This document shows positions 57,097 through 64,000 of a stretch of 64,000 nt of DNA, piece by piece. Source of the stretch: CBDAPU01 sp965198875 (GTDB lineage Bacteria; Pseudomonadota; Gammaproteobacteria; Eutrophobiales; Eutrophobiaceae). The notes below the pieces were generated by a model. That model saw only the letters and a program-made list of their open reading frames with translations, did not search any database and was not told where the DNA came from. Both the position numbers and the translations under genes were made by a program. The stretch lies in NCBI GenBank assembly GCA_965198875.1, contig CBDAPU010000001.1:1612001-1676000 (forward strand). Direction: 5' to 3'. Each line of letters opens with the position of its first letter. The first letter of the stretch is position 1.

Positions 57097-57435
57097 ATGG
57101 CGACCTCCGCTACCTTAAAATACTCGCACATCGCGCCGCAGAAACTGCGTCTGGTTGTCGATCAGGTGCGCGGACTATCGGTTGATCGCGCACTAAACAC
57201 GCTAACTTACAGCAACAAGAAAGCGGCGGCTATCGTGAAGAAACTGCTGGAGTCGGCCATCGCCAATGCCGAGAATAACGATGGCGCTGATATTGATGAA
57301 TTGAAAATATCGGCGATCACGGTTGATCAAGGCCCGACACAAAAACGTCTCAGGGCACGGGCACGGGGACGCGCAGACAGGATTCTAAAGCGCACCAGTC
57401 ATTTAACTATCACGGTAACCGAGAGCGCTGAGTGA
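57097..57435 (+). CDS. rplV: 50S ribosomal protein L22
   Basis: 112 residues. The tunnel beta-hairpin tip region GPTQKRLRARARGRADRI is normal and shows no macrolide-resistance deletion. Confidence 0.97.
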   Translation: MATSATLKYSHIAPQKLRLVVDQVRGLSVDRALNTLTYSNKKAAAIVKKLLESAIANAENNDGADIDELKISAITVDQGPTQKRLRARARGRADRILKRTSHLTITVTESAE

Positions 57436-57442
57436 TCACATA

Positions 57443-58105
57443 ATGGGACAAAAAGTACATCCAACCGGTATTCGACTGGGCATTATCAAGGACTGGACAT
57501 CCACCTGGTATGCCGGTTCCAACCACTATGCGGATTATTTGCATACCGATTTGCAGGTGCGCGAGTATCTAAGGAAGAAGCTGGCCAATGCCTCGGTCAG
57601 CCGGATCCAGATTGAACGTCCGGCAAACAATGCCAGGGTGATCATCCATTCAGCGAGACCCGGCATCGTCATAGGCAAGAAAGGTGAAGACATAGAGCGC
57701 TTGCGTTTTGAGGTCTCGACCATGATGGGTGTGCCAGCCACGGTCAGTGTGGAAGAGATCCGCAAACCGGAGCTGGACGCCACCCTGGTGGCGGAAGGCG
57801 TCGCCCAACAAATCGAGCGCAGGATCATGTTCCGACGAGCCATGAAACGTGCAGTGACCAATTCAATGCGATTGGGCGCCTTAGGCGTCAAGATCTGTGT
57901 CGCCGGCCGATTAAACGGTGCGGAAATCGCACGCTCGGAATGGTATCGGGAAGGACGTGTGCCGCTGCATACACTAAGGGCTGATATCGACTATGGCATT
58001 GCACATTCCAATACCACCTATGGTGTGACGGGTGTAAAAGTCTGGATCTTTAAGGGTGAGGTCTTTGCCCTGGAAGAGAAAGCGGAAGATGAGGCGGCGG
58101 CATAA
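57443..58105 (+). CDS. rpsC: 30S ribosomal protein S3
   Basis: 220 residues. N-terminal GQKVHPTGIRLGIIKDW, KH domain motif GKKGEDIERLR, and the C-terminal domain. Slightly shorter acidic tail than E. coli. Confidence 0.98.
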   Translation: MGQKVHPTGIRLGIIKDWTSTWYAGSNHYADYLHTDLQVREYLRKKLANASVSRIQIERPANNARVIIHSARPGIVIGKKGEDIERLRFEVSTMMGVPATVSVEEIRKPELDATLVAEGVAQQIERRIMFRRAMKRAVTNSMRLGALGVKICVAGRLNGAEIARSEWYREGRVPLHTLRADIDYGIAHSNTTYGVTGVKVWIFKGEVFALEEKAEDEAAA

Positions 58106-58126
58106 AGCCAGGCGGGGATCAGTTAA

Positions 58127-58540
58127 GTGTTACAACCGAAAAGAACAAAGTTTAGAAAACAAAGCAAAGGCAGGAACCGGGGGCTGGCTCATAACGGTAA
58201 TAAAGTCAGTTTTGGTGAGTTTGGCCTAAGGGCGATCACCCGTGGTCGTATTACGGCACGGCAAATCGAGGCGGCCAGACGCACGATTACCCGCAAGATC
58301 AAGCGCAGTGGAAAAATCTGGATCCGCATATTTCCGGATAAACCCATTACCTCAAAGCCCCTGGAAGTGCGCCAGGGTAAAGGCAAAGGCAATGTGGAGT
58401 ACTGGGTGTCGGAGATCCAGCCCGGGAAAATGCTCTACGAGATAGAAGGGGTTCCGGAGGAGCTGGCAAGAGAAGCCTTTGCGCTTGCGGCGGCGAAGTT
58501 ACCCGTCAAGACAACATTTGCAAGCAGGACGATTCTATAA
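58127..58540 (+). CDS. rplP: 50S ribosomal protein L16
   Basis: 137 residues from a GTG start (LQPKRTKFRKQSKGRNRGLA). The Arg substrate of the YcfD hydroxylase lies in the GRITARQIEAARRTITR region. rpmC starts one base after the stop. Confidence 0.97.
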   Translation: MLQPKRTKFRKQSKGRNRGLAHNGNKVSFGEFGLRAITRGRITARQIEAARRTITRKIKRSGKIWIRIFPDKPITSKPLEVRQGKGKGNVEYWVSEIQPGKMLYEIEGVPEELAREAFALAAAKLPVKTTFASRTIL

Positions 58541-58541
58541 A

Positions 58542-58742
58542 ATGAAAGCCTCAGCGTTAAGAGAAAAGAAACCGCAAGAGTTACAGGAGATGCTGACGGA
58601 TCTATTGCGTGAGCAATTTAACCTGCGTATGCAAAAAGGCTCAGGCCAGCTTGGCAAGCCCGGTCGGTTTAAGGAAGTAAGACGAGAAATAGCGAGAATA
58701 AAAACTATCATGGACGAGTTATCAAAAAGTGAGGCGGCATGA
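58542..58742 (+). CDS. rpmC: 50S ribosomal protein L29
   Basis: 66 residues starting MKASALREKKPQELQEML at the ATG at 58542. Two-helix protein at the tunnel exit. Its stop overlaps the rpsQ start (ATGA). Confidence 0.97.
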   Translation: MKASALREKKPQELQEMLTDLLREQFNLRMQKGSGQLGKPGRFKEVRREIARIKTIMDELSKSEAA

Positions 58743-59008
58743 GCGGCTCTCTTAAAACAGCAAGAACCTTAACCGGCATGGTGATCAGCAGTAAAATGGA
58801 TAAATCCATTTCCGTTCGCGTGCAACGCACTGTGAAACATCCGCTGTATGGGAAGTACATTCGCCGCTCTACCCAGCTACTTGCCCATGATGAGAATAAT
58901 GAATGTAACGAGGGGGACGTTGTCGTTGTTGAGTCCTCACGGCCGATTTCAAGGCATAAGTCCTGGCGCCTGCAAAAAATACTCACCAAAGCCCAGGGGT
59001 TTGGTTAA
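58739..59008 (+). CDS. rpsQ: 30S ribosomal protein S17
   Basis: 89 residues with RTLTGMVISSKMDKSISVRV and HPLYGKYIRRS. Last gene of the S10 operon by usual division. Confidence 0.97.
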   Translation: MSGSLKTARTLTGMVISSKMDKSISVRVQRTVKHPLYGKYIRRSTQLLAHDENNECNEGDVVVVESSRPISRHKSWRLQKILTKAQGFG

Positions 59009-59025
59009 TCGCGGAGCCATAAGAG

Positions 59026-59394
59026 ATGATCCAGATGCAAACAGTGCTGAGGGCTGCGGATAACAGTGGGGCACGTCGTCTTATGTGCGTGAAAGTGTTA
59101 GGTGGCTCAAAAAGACGTTACGCCAAAATCGGCGATATCATTAAAGTCAGCGTCAAAGAAGCCATTCCCAGGGGAAAGGTCAAAAAAGGTGAGCTGTACA
59201 ATGCCGTGGTGGTGAGGACGAGAAAAGGGATCAGGCGTGCTGATGGTTCCCTGATCCGTTTTGATACTAACGCGGCGGTGTTGTTGACCAACCAGCTACA
59301 ACCTGTCGGCACGCGGATTTTTGGCCCGGTAACCCGTGAGTTAAGGAATGAGAATTTTATGAAAATCGTCTCCCTGGCGCCGGAAGTGTTATAA
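59026..59394 (+). CDS. rplN: 50S ribosomal protein L14
   Basis: 122 residues, MIQMQTVLRAADNSGARRLM start and conserved C-terminus KIVSLAPEVL. First gene of the spc operon, with no clear terminator before it. Confidence 0.98.
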   Translation: MIQMQTVLRAADNSGARRLMCVKVLGGSKRRYAKIGDIIKVSVKEAIPRGKVKKGELYNAVVVRTRKGIRRADGSLIRFDTNAAVLLTNQLQPVGTRIFGPVTRELRNENFMKIVSLAPEVL

Positions 59395-59411
59395 GAGATG
59401 ATGGACAGAGA

Positions 59412-59732
59412 ATGAACAGGATAAAAAAAGGTGATGAGGTGGTCGTGATTGCCGGGAAGGACAAAGGCAAGCGCGGGCTCGTGGTGAAAGTCATGGGGGA
59501 TAAAGACAGGCTCATTGTTGAGAATATCAACATGGCGAAACGTCATACCAAAGGCAACCCGATGCGCGGGGCGCCAGGTGGCATTATCGAGAAAGAGATC
59601 CCCATCCACATATCCAATGTGGCCCTCTGGAATCCGGTAACGAATAAACCGGATCGTATCGGCTTTCGTTTTTTAGAAGATGGAAAAAAAGTGCGCTATT
59701 TTAAGTCCAATAACGAAGTGGTGGACGTGTAG
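59412..59732 (+). CDS. rplX: 50S ribosomal protein L24
   Basis: 106 residues; the KOW motif KGDEVVVIAGKDKGKRGLV lies at the N-terminus. Confidence 0.97.
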   Translation: MNRIKKGDEVVVIAGKDKGKRGLVVKVMGDKDRLIVENINMAKRHTKGNPMRGAPGGIIEKEIPIHISNVALWNPVTNKPDRIGFRFLEDGKKVRYFKSNNEVVDV

Positions 59733-59735
59733 GCC

Positions 59736-60275
59736 ATGTCGAGATTACAGGAGTTTTATAAAACCACCGTTGTGCCGCAACTGAGAGAGCAGTTTTCCTA
59801 TCAGTCAGTCATGGAAGTCCCCAGGATAATCAAGATCACATTGAATATGGGGCTTGGTGCGGCCGTTGCGGATAAAAAAATCATCGAGCATGCAGTGAAT
59901 GATCTGACCCGAATAGCAGGGCAGCTCCCGGTCGTCATTAATGCGAAAAAATCCGTCGCGAATTTTAAGGTGCGCCAGGGTTTTCCGAACGGTTGCAAAG
60001 TGACGTTGCGCCGCAAGCGCATGTATGAGTTTCTGGACAGGCTCATCTCGGTGGCCATTCCCAGGATCAGGGATTTTAGAGGGCTGAGTGCGAGGGCGTT
60101 TGATGGTCGTGGTAATTACAGTCTGGGTGTGAAAGAGCAGATCATCTTCCCGGAAATAGACTATGACAAGATCGACGCCATCCGAGGTCTGGATGTCACG
60201 ATCACCACATCCGCCAAAACCGATGCCGAGGCACAGGCCCTGTTAATGGCGTTTGGCTTTCCAATACGCACCTAG
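59736..60275 (+). CDS. rplE: 50S ribosomal protein L5
   Basis: 179 residues. KITLNMGLGAAVADKK, the RRKRMYEFLDRLISVAIPRI block and the C-terminal EAQALLMAFGFPI are normal. Binds 5S rRNA with L18. Confidence 0.98.
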   Translation: MSRLQEFYKTTVVPQLREQFSYQSVMEVPRIIKITLNMGLGAAVADKKIIEHAVNDLTRIAGQLPVVINAKKSVANFKVRQGFPNGCKVTLRRKRMYEFLDRLISVAIPRIRDFRGLSARAFDGRGNYSLGVKEQIIFPEIDYDKIDAIRGLDVTITTSAKTDAEAQALLMAFGFPIRT

Positions 60276-60298
60276 ATGATAACGGAGAGATGATAACT

Positions 60299-60604
60299 AT
60301 GGCGAAGATATCAATGGTAAACAGGGAGCAAAAGCGGGAGAAGCTCGTTCAGAAATACGCCGCCCGGCGCGCGAGGCTCAAGGCCATTGTGAAAGACATG
60401 TCGGTCACCGAGGATGAGCGCAGGGAGGCGAGAACCAGATTAAATAAAATGCCCAGGGACTCCAGCCCCTCAAGAATGAGAAATCGTTGTAGCCTGACCG
60501 GCAGGGCGAACGGCTATTATCGAAAGTTTGGCCTCGGCAGGAACAAACTGCGGGAGGCCGCCATGCGCGGTGATATCCCGGGGCTGGTCAAGGCCAGTTG
60601 GTAG
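60299..60604 (+). CDS. rpsN: 30S ribosomal protein S14
   Basis: 101 residues, MAKISMVNREQKREKLVQKY; the ATG at 60299 is better spaced from GGAGAG than the one at 60290. This is the long form without the zinc-binding CxxC pairs. Confidence 0.97.
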   Translation: MAKISMVNREQKREKLVQKYAARRARLKAIVKDMSVTEDERREARTRLNKMPRDSSPSRMRNRCSLTGRANGYYRKFGLGRNKLREAAMRGDIPGLVKASW

Positions 60605-60633
60605 ATGAATAACGGCTTATATTTAAGAATACC

Positions 60634-61029
60634 ATGAGCTTTCAAGATCACATCTCAGATATGTTGACCCGAATTCGTAACGCACAGGAACGCTCCAGGC
60701 GGGAAGTCAGTATGCCATCGTCAAAAATGAAGCTGGCCATCAGCGCTATCCTCAAGGAAGAAGGCTATATCACGGATTTTCAGGTAACGGATGATAACGT
60801 GAAGCCTGTGTTGAGCATTGAGCTGAAATACTTTAACGGCAAACCGGTTATTGAATTGTTACAGCGTGTAAGCAGTCCGGGATTGAGACGCTATCGCTCA
60901 AAAGATGAATTGCCAAAAGTCCAGGGTGGATTAGGCACCGCCATCGTGTCAACCTCTAAAGGCGTGATGACCGATAAATCGGCCAGAGAGCAAGGGATCG
61001 GTGGCGAGATCATCTGTTATATTGCATAG
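60634..61029 (+). CDS. rpsH: 30S ribosomal protein S8
   Basis: 131 residues; SFQDHISDMLTRIRNAQ start and STSKGVMTDKSAREQGIGGE end. In E. coli S8 binds the rplE region of the spc mRNA to limit its own synthesis. Confidence 0.98.
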   Translation: MSFQDHISDMLTRIRNAQERSRREVSMPSSKMKLAISAILKEEGYITDFQVTDDNVKPVLSIELKYFNGKPVIELLQRVSSPGLRRYRSKDELPKVQGGLGTAIVSTSKGVMTDKSAREQGIGGEIICYIA

Positions 61030-61031
61030 CC

Positions 61032-61564
61032 ATGTCCCGAATCGCCAATAACCCGATCTCCCTTGTTGATGGTGTTGATGTAAAGATCAGTGGAGCTGAG
61101 ATAAAGATCAAAGGTGGCAAAGGTGAATTAAGCCACAAGTTGCACGCACTGGTTCATGTGAGCCTGGAAGACAAACAATTAAAGCTCACCGCCAGGATAA
61201 CTCAAAAGCGTCCAGGGCCCTGGCAGGGACAACAAGAGCGGTCCTGCAAAATATGGTGATCGGGGTCTCCGTTGGGTTTGAGATAAAGCTGCATGTGGTT
61301 GGTGTTGGTTACCGCGCGGCCATAGAGGGCAAGGTCCTGAATTTGACCTTGGGTTTTTCCCATCCGCTTGCTGTGGCTATCCCGGAGGGGATCACCATTG
61401 AGACGCCAAGCCAGACGGAGATCCTCATTAAAGGGGCGGACAAACAAAAAGTAGGGCAGGTTGCAGCCGATATTCGCGAGTTCAGACCACCGGAGCCTTA
61501 CAAGGGCAAGGGGGTGAGATATGCTGATGAACACATTATTCGCAAAGAGGCGAAGAAAACGTAA
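61032..61564 (+). pseudogene. rplF: 50S ribosomal protein L6, frameshifted
   Basis: An essential protein read in two frames. The first frame encodes MSRIANNPISLVDGVDVKIS and on to LTARITQK, then enters nonsense and stops at 61259. The second frame carries ASRALAGTTRAVLQNMVIGV, HVVGVGYRAAIEGKVLNLTL and YKGKGVRYADEHIIRKEAKK. They join at the A run AAAA at 61204-61207. One extra A would give ITQKASRALAG and a 177-residue L6, exactly the E. coli length. All neighbours are intact, so this is either a homopolymer sequencing or assembly error, polymerase or ribosome slippage at the A run, or a true recent mutation. The L6 function itself is expected to be present. Confidence 0.95.
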
Positions 61565-61582
61565 ATTGGACAGGTTGTTGGC

Positions 61583-61936
61583 ATGATAAAAAAACAGGTG
61601 AGATTGCGACGGGCGAGAAAATCACGCGCGCGTATTAAGAGTTCAGGTGAAAACCGCTTGTGTGTTTTTCGCACGCCACGGCATATTTATGCACAGGTGA
61701 TCGGTGCAAATGGCGCAGAAGTCCTGGCCAGCGCCTCGACCCTGGATAAGGAAGTGCGGGGGAAAGTCAAAAATGGGGGCAATAAAGCAGCGGCGCAAAT
61801 CGTTGGCAAGACGATTGCAGAGCGGGCAAAGAAGGTGGGTGTGACGAAAGTCGCATTTGACCGCTCCGGTTTCAAGTTTCATGGCCGGGTGAAGGTATTG
61901 GCCGATGCCGCCAGAGAGCAGGGCATGGCGTTTTAA
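61583..61936 (+). CDS. rplR: 50S ribosomal protein L18
   Basis: 117 residues with RLCVFRTPRHIYAQVI and the C-terminal FDRSGFKFHGRVKVLADAAR. Binds 5S rRNA. Confidence 0.98.
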   Translation: MIKKQVRLRRARKSRARIKSSGENRLCVFRTPRHIYAQVIGANGAEVLASASTLDKEVRGKVKNGGNKAAAQIVGKTIAERAKKVGVTKVAFDRSGFKFHGRVKVLADAAREQGMAF

Positions 61937-61958
61937 CGACACTGGAGGTGAGCCATAT

Positions 61959-62465
61959 ATGGCCATATCAGAATCAATAACGGGCAACGAAGACCTGCTG
62001 GAGAAATTGGTGGCGGTTAACCGCGTGGCGAAGGTGGTTAAAGGCGGGCGGGTCTTTGGTTTTACGGCCTTGACCGTGGTGGGTGATGGCGATGGCAAGG
62101 TGGGCATTGGTCGCGGTAAGGCCAGGGAAGTGCCCATCGCTATCCAGAAAGCCATGGAAAAGGCCCGCAGGAATATGGTTGAGGTCTCACTGAATGAGGA
62201 AACCTTGCATTATTCGATTAGCGCACGGCACGGTGCGGCCAGGGTATACATGCAACCCGCCTCCGAAGGCACCGGCATTATTGCCGGTGGTGCGATGCGT
62301 GCTGTGTTTGAATGTGTGGGGGTCCATAACGTGTTGGCGAAATCCATTGGCTCGACAAACCCGGTGAATGTCGTGCGTGCAACGCTGAAAGGGCTACAGG
62401 CGATAGCCTCACCGCAATACATCGCCGCCAAGCGCGGCAAAACCGTTGAGGAGATGAGCGCTTAG
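61959..62465 (+). CDS. rpsE: 30S ribosomal protein S5
   Basis: 168 residues from the ATG at 61959, behind GGAGGTGAG; upstream codons in frame overlap rplR. LLEKLVAVNRVAKVVKGGRV and VGIGRGKAREVPIAIQKAME are intact; the spectinomycin-site loop is wild type. Confidence 0.98.
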   Translation: MAISESITGNEDLLEKLVAVNRVAKVVKGGRVFGFTALTVVGDGDGKVGIGRGKAREVPIAIQKAMEKARRNMVEVSLNEETLHYSISARHGAARVYMQPASEGTGIIAGGAMRAVFECVGVHNVLAKSIGSTNPVNVVRATLKGLQAIASPQYIAAKRGKTVEEMSA

Positions 62466-62467
62466 TC

Positions 62468-62659
62468 ATGGCCAAAGGGGCAAAACACATCAAGGTGACG
62501 TTAAAACGCAGTATCAACCGCAGGACGGCCAGGCACAGGGCCTGTGTCGGCGGGCTCGGTCTGCGCCGTATCGGTCACACGGTGATCCTGGCGGACACAC
62601 CGGAAATACGCGGCATGATAAACAAAGTCGCCTACCTGCTGGCGGTTGAGGAGGTGTAA
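62468..62659 (+). CDS. rpmD: 50S ribosomal protein L30
   Basis: 63 residues with HIKVTLKRSINRRTARHRAC and GLGLRRIGHTV. Two bases after rpsE. Confidence 0.97.
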   Translation: MAKGAKHIKVTLKRSINRRTARHRACVGGLGLRRIGHTVILADTPEIRGMINKVAYLLAVEEV

Positions 62660-62660
62660 T

Positions 62661-63095
62661 ATGCGGCTTAATTCAATAAAACCGGCTAACGGCGCCAGGC
62701 GCAAAAGTAAGCGTGTAGGGCGCGGCATCGGCTCTGGCTCGGGCAAAACAGCCGGTCGTGGTCATAAGGGGCAAAAATCCCGCTCCGGTGGTTACCACAA
62801 GGTCGGGTTTGAAGGGGGGCAAATGCCCCTGCAAAGGCGTCTGCCCAAATTTGGTTTTCGCTCTTACCTGGCCACAATCACGGCGGAAGTCCGTTTGCAT
62901 GATCTGGATAGGGTCGACGCCGATGTGATCGATATGAATGCGCTGAGAGAGGCGAATGTGGTATCGGGAAAGATGAAAAGGGCAAAGATCATCGCCACTG
63001 GCGAGATCAAAAAAGCGGTGATAATAAAAGGCGTCCGTGTCAGCAAAGGCGCACATACGGCAGTGACGGCAGCCGGTGGCAGGATCGAGGGATAA
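62661..63095 (+). CDS. rplO: 50S ribosomal protein L15
   Basis: 144 residues from the ATG at 62661 right after rpmD (MRLNSIKPANGARRKSKRVG). Gly-rich GRGHKGQKSRSGG and FEGGQMPLQRRLPKFGF are typical. Confidence 0.98.
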   Translation: MRLNSIKPANGARRKSKRVGRGIGSGSGKTAGRGHKGQKSRSGGYHKVGFEGGQMPLQRRLPKFGFRSYLATITAEVRLHDLDRVDADVIDMNALREANVVSGKMKRAKIIATGEIKKAVIIKGVRVSKGAHTAVTAAGGRIEG

Positions 63096-63097
63096 GG

Positions 63098-64000
63098 ATG
63101 GCGACGACGAATCTGGCGATACCCGGTGGACTTGGCGGGCTGGCGCAACTCACGGAATTGCGTCGGCGTCTGTTGTTTGTGCTGTTTGCGCTGTTGGTGT
63201 TTCGGATCTGCACGTTTATCCCCGTGCCGGGCATTAATCCGGAGGCGCTGGCGCAATTATTTGAACAACAAAAAGGCACCATTATCGATATGTTCAATGT
63301 GTTCTCCGGTGGCGCATTAGAGCGCTTATCGGTAGTGGCGCTGGGTATTATGCCCTATATTTCCGCCTCCATTATTATGCAGATCCTGTCTTTTGTTGAT
63401 CCGAGATTAAAACAACTTCGCAAGGAAGGTGAGTCGGGACGGCGTAAAATCACCCAGTACACCCGTTATGGTACGGTCCTGTTGGCCACATTCCAGGCAT
63501 TGGGTGTGTCCCTGGCATTGGAAGGACAACAGGTGGCCGGCGGCTCCATCGTATTAGATCCGGGGCTGGGTTTTCGTATCACCGCCGTGACCACCCTGGT
63601 GACGGGCACTATGTTTTTAATGTGGTTGGGCGAGCAGATCACAGAACGTGGCGTCGGCAACGGGATCTCGCTGATCATCTTTGCCGGTATTGTCGCCGGT
63701 TTACCATCAGCGATCGCCGGCACGCTGGAGCTCTCCCGTACCGGTGAGTTGCACATCATGATGGTGTTCACCTTGTTTGCCCTGGCCGTTGTCGTCACCG
63801 GTTTTGTGGTGTTTATCGAACGCGGGCAACGGCGCATTACCGTGAATTACGCAAAACGCCAGGTTGGGCGCAAACTCTATGCCGGGCAGTCCAATCATTT
63901 TCCGTTGAAGCTGAATATGGCCGGTGTGATCCCCCCTATTTTCGCCTCCAGCCTCATCCTGTTCCCGGGCACGTTGGCCAGTTGGGCGGGGCAGGCACAG
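63098..64000 (+). CDS. secY: Preprotein translocase subunit SecY (3' partial)
   Basis: The ATG at 63098 follows AAGG and opens a frame that runs off the right edge after 301 codons. LTELRRRLLFVLFALLVFRI forms the first transmembrane helix, the plug region follows with FNVFSGGALERLSVVALGIM, then PYISASIIMQIL, ITERGVGNGISLIIFAGIV and RQVGRKLYAGQSNHFPLKLN (ribosome and SecA binding loops) are visible. Core of the SecYEG channel; secE is at 37.4 kb. Confidence 0.98.
   Translation, partial: MATTNLAIPGGLGGLAQLTELRRRLLFVLFALLVFRICTFIPVPGINPEALAQLFEQQKGTIIDMFNVFSGGALERLSVVALGIMPYISASIIMQILSFVDPRLKQLRKEGESGRRKITQYTRYGTVLLATFQALGVSLALEGQQVAGGSIVLDPGLGFRITAVTTLVTGTMFLMWLGEQITERGVGNGISLIIFAGIVAGLPSAIAGTLELSRTGELHIMMVFTLFALAVVVTGFVVFIERGQRRITVNYAKRQVGRKLYAGQSNHFPLKLNMAGVIPPIFASSLILFPGTLASWAGQAQ

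Overview
The window comes from a gammaproteobacterium with a moderately GC-rich genome. The evidence is the Gammaproteobacteria-type gene order: dnaX-ybaB-recR, orn, nnr-tsaE-amiB-mutL-miaA-hfq-hflX-hflK-hflC, a DUF2065 gene, hisZ-purA, a glyW-cysT-leuZ tRNA operon, and tyr-gly-thr tRNAs before tuf. I cannot name the genus. Many accessory genes are broken (a phage gene, a restriction-like gene, a TonB receptor, a DNA adenine methylase, smg, a possible cas9 start), and non-coding stretches are decayed. This suggests past mobile-element traffic followed by erosion, possibly in a host-associated or otherwise relaxed-selection lineage; that is inference.

Layout. 1-5.8 kb is accessory DNA with remnants of Mu/P2-like phage (a late-control D tail protein, an IclR-like winged-helix regulator, a MuF-like protein with a toxin-like C-terminus), an HsdR-N-like gene with one nonsense codon, an AT-rich membrane protein and several short repeats. 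5.8-7.5 kb is a broken TonB-dependent receptor. 7.7-9.1 kb is an amidohydrolase with a signal peptide. trpE follows on the minus strand, with a Trp-rich leader peptide and a terminator upstream (attenuator). 11.1 kb carries the SRP RNA, then dnaX-ybaB-recR, an M48 peptidase and the long housekeeping run orn to hflC (RNA turnover, metabolite repair, tRNA modification, cell-wall cleavage, mismatch repair, membrane protease control), then hisZ and purA.

29.8-31.7 kb holds the tRNA operon and a decayed region with dam and smg remnants, a structured ncRNA candidate and a Cas9-like N-terminus. topA, purE, tsaC and a tRNA cluster follow. From 35.9 kb to the right edge is one block of transcription and translation genes: tuf, tRNA-Trp, secE, nusG, rplKAJL, rpoBC, rpsLG, fusA, a second tuf, and the S10 and spc ribosomal protein operons up to a truncated secY. 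All of these look intact except rplF (L6), which carries a one-base frameshift at an A run.

The most unusual items are the tracrRNA-like three-hairpin RNA beside a truncated Cas9-like start, the rplF frameshift, a degenerate 36-nt repeat cluster between ybaB and recR, the trp attenuator, and an intrinsic terminator inside a tRNA operon. No complete new system is visible.
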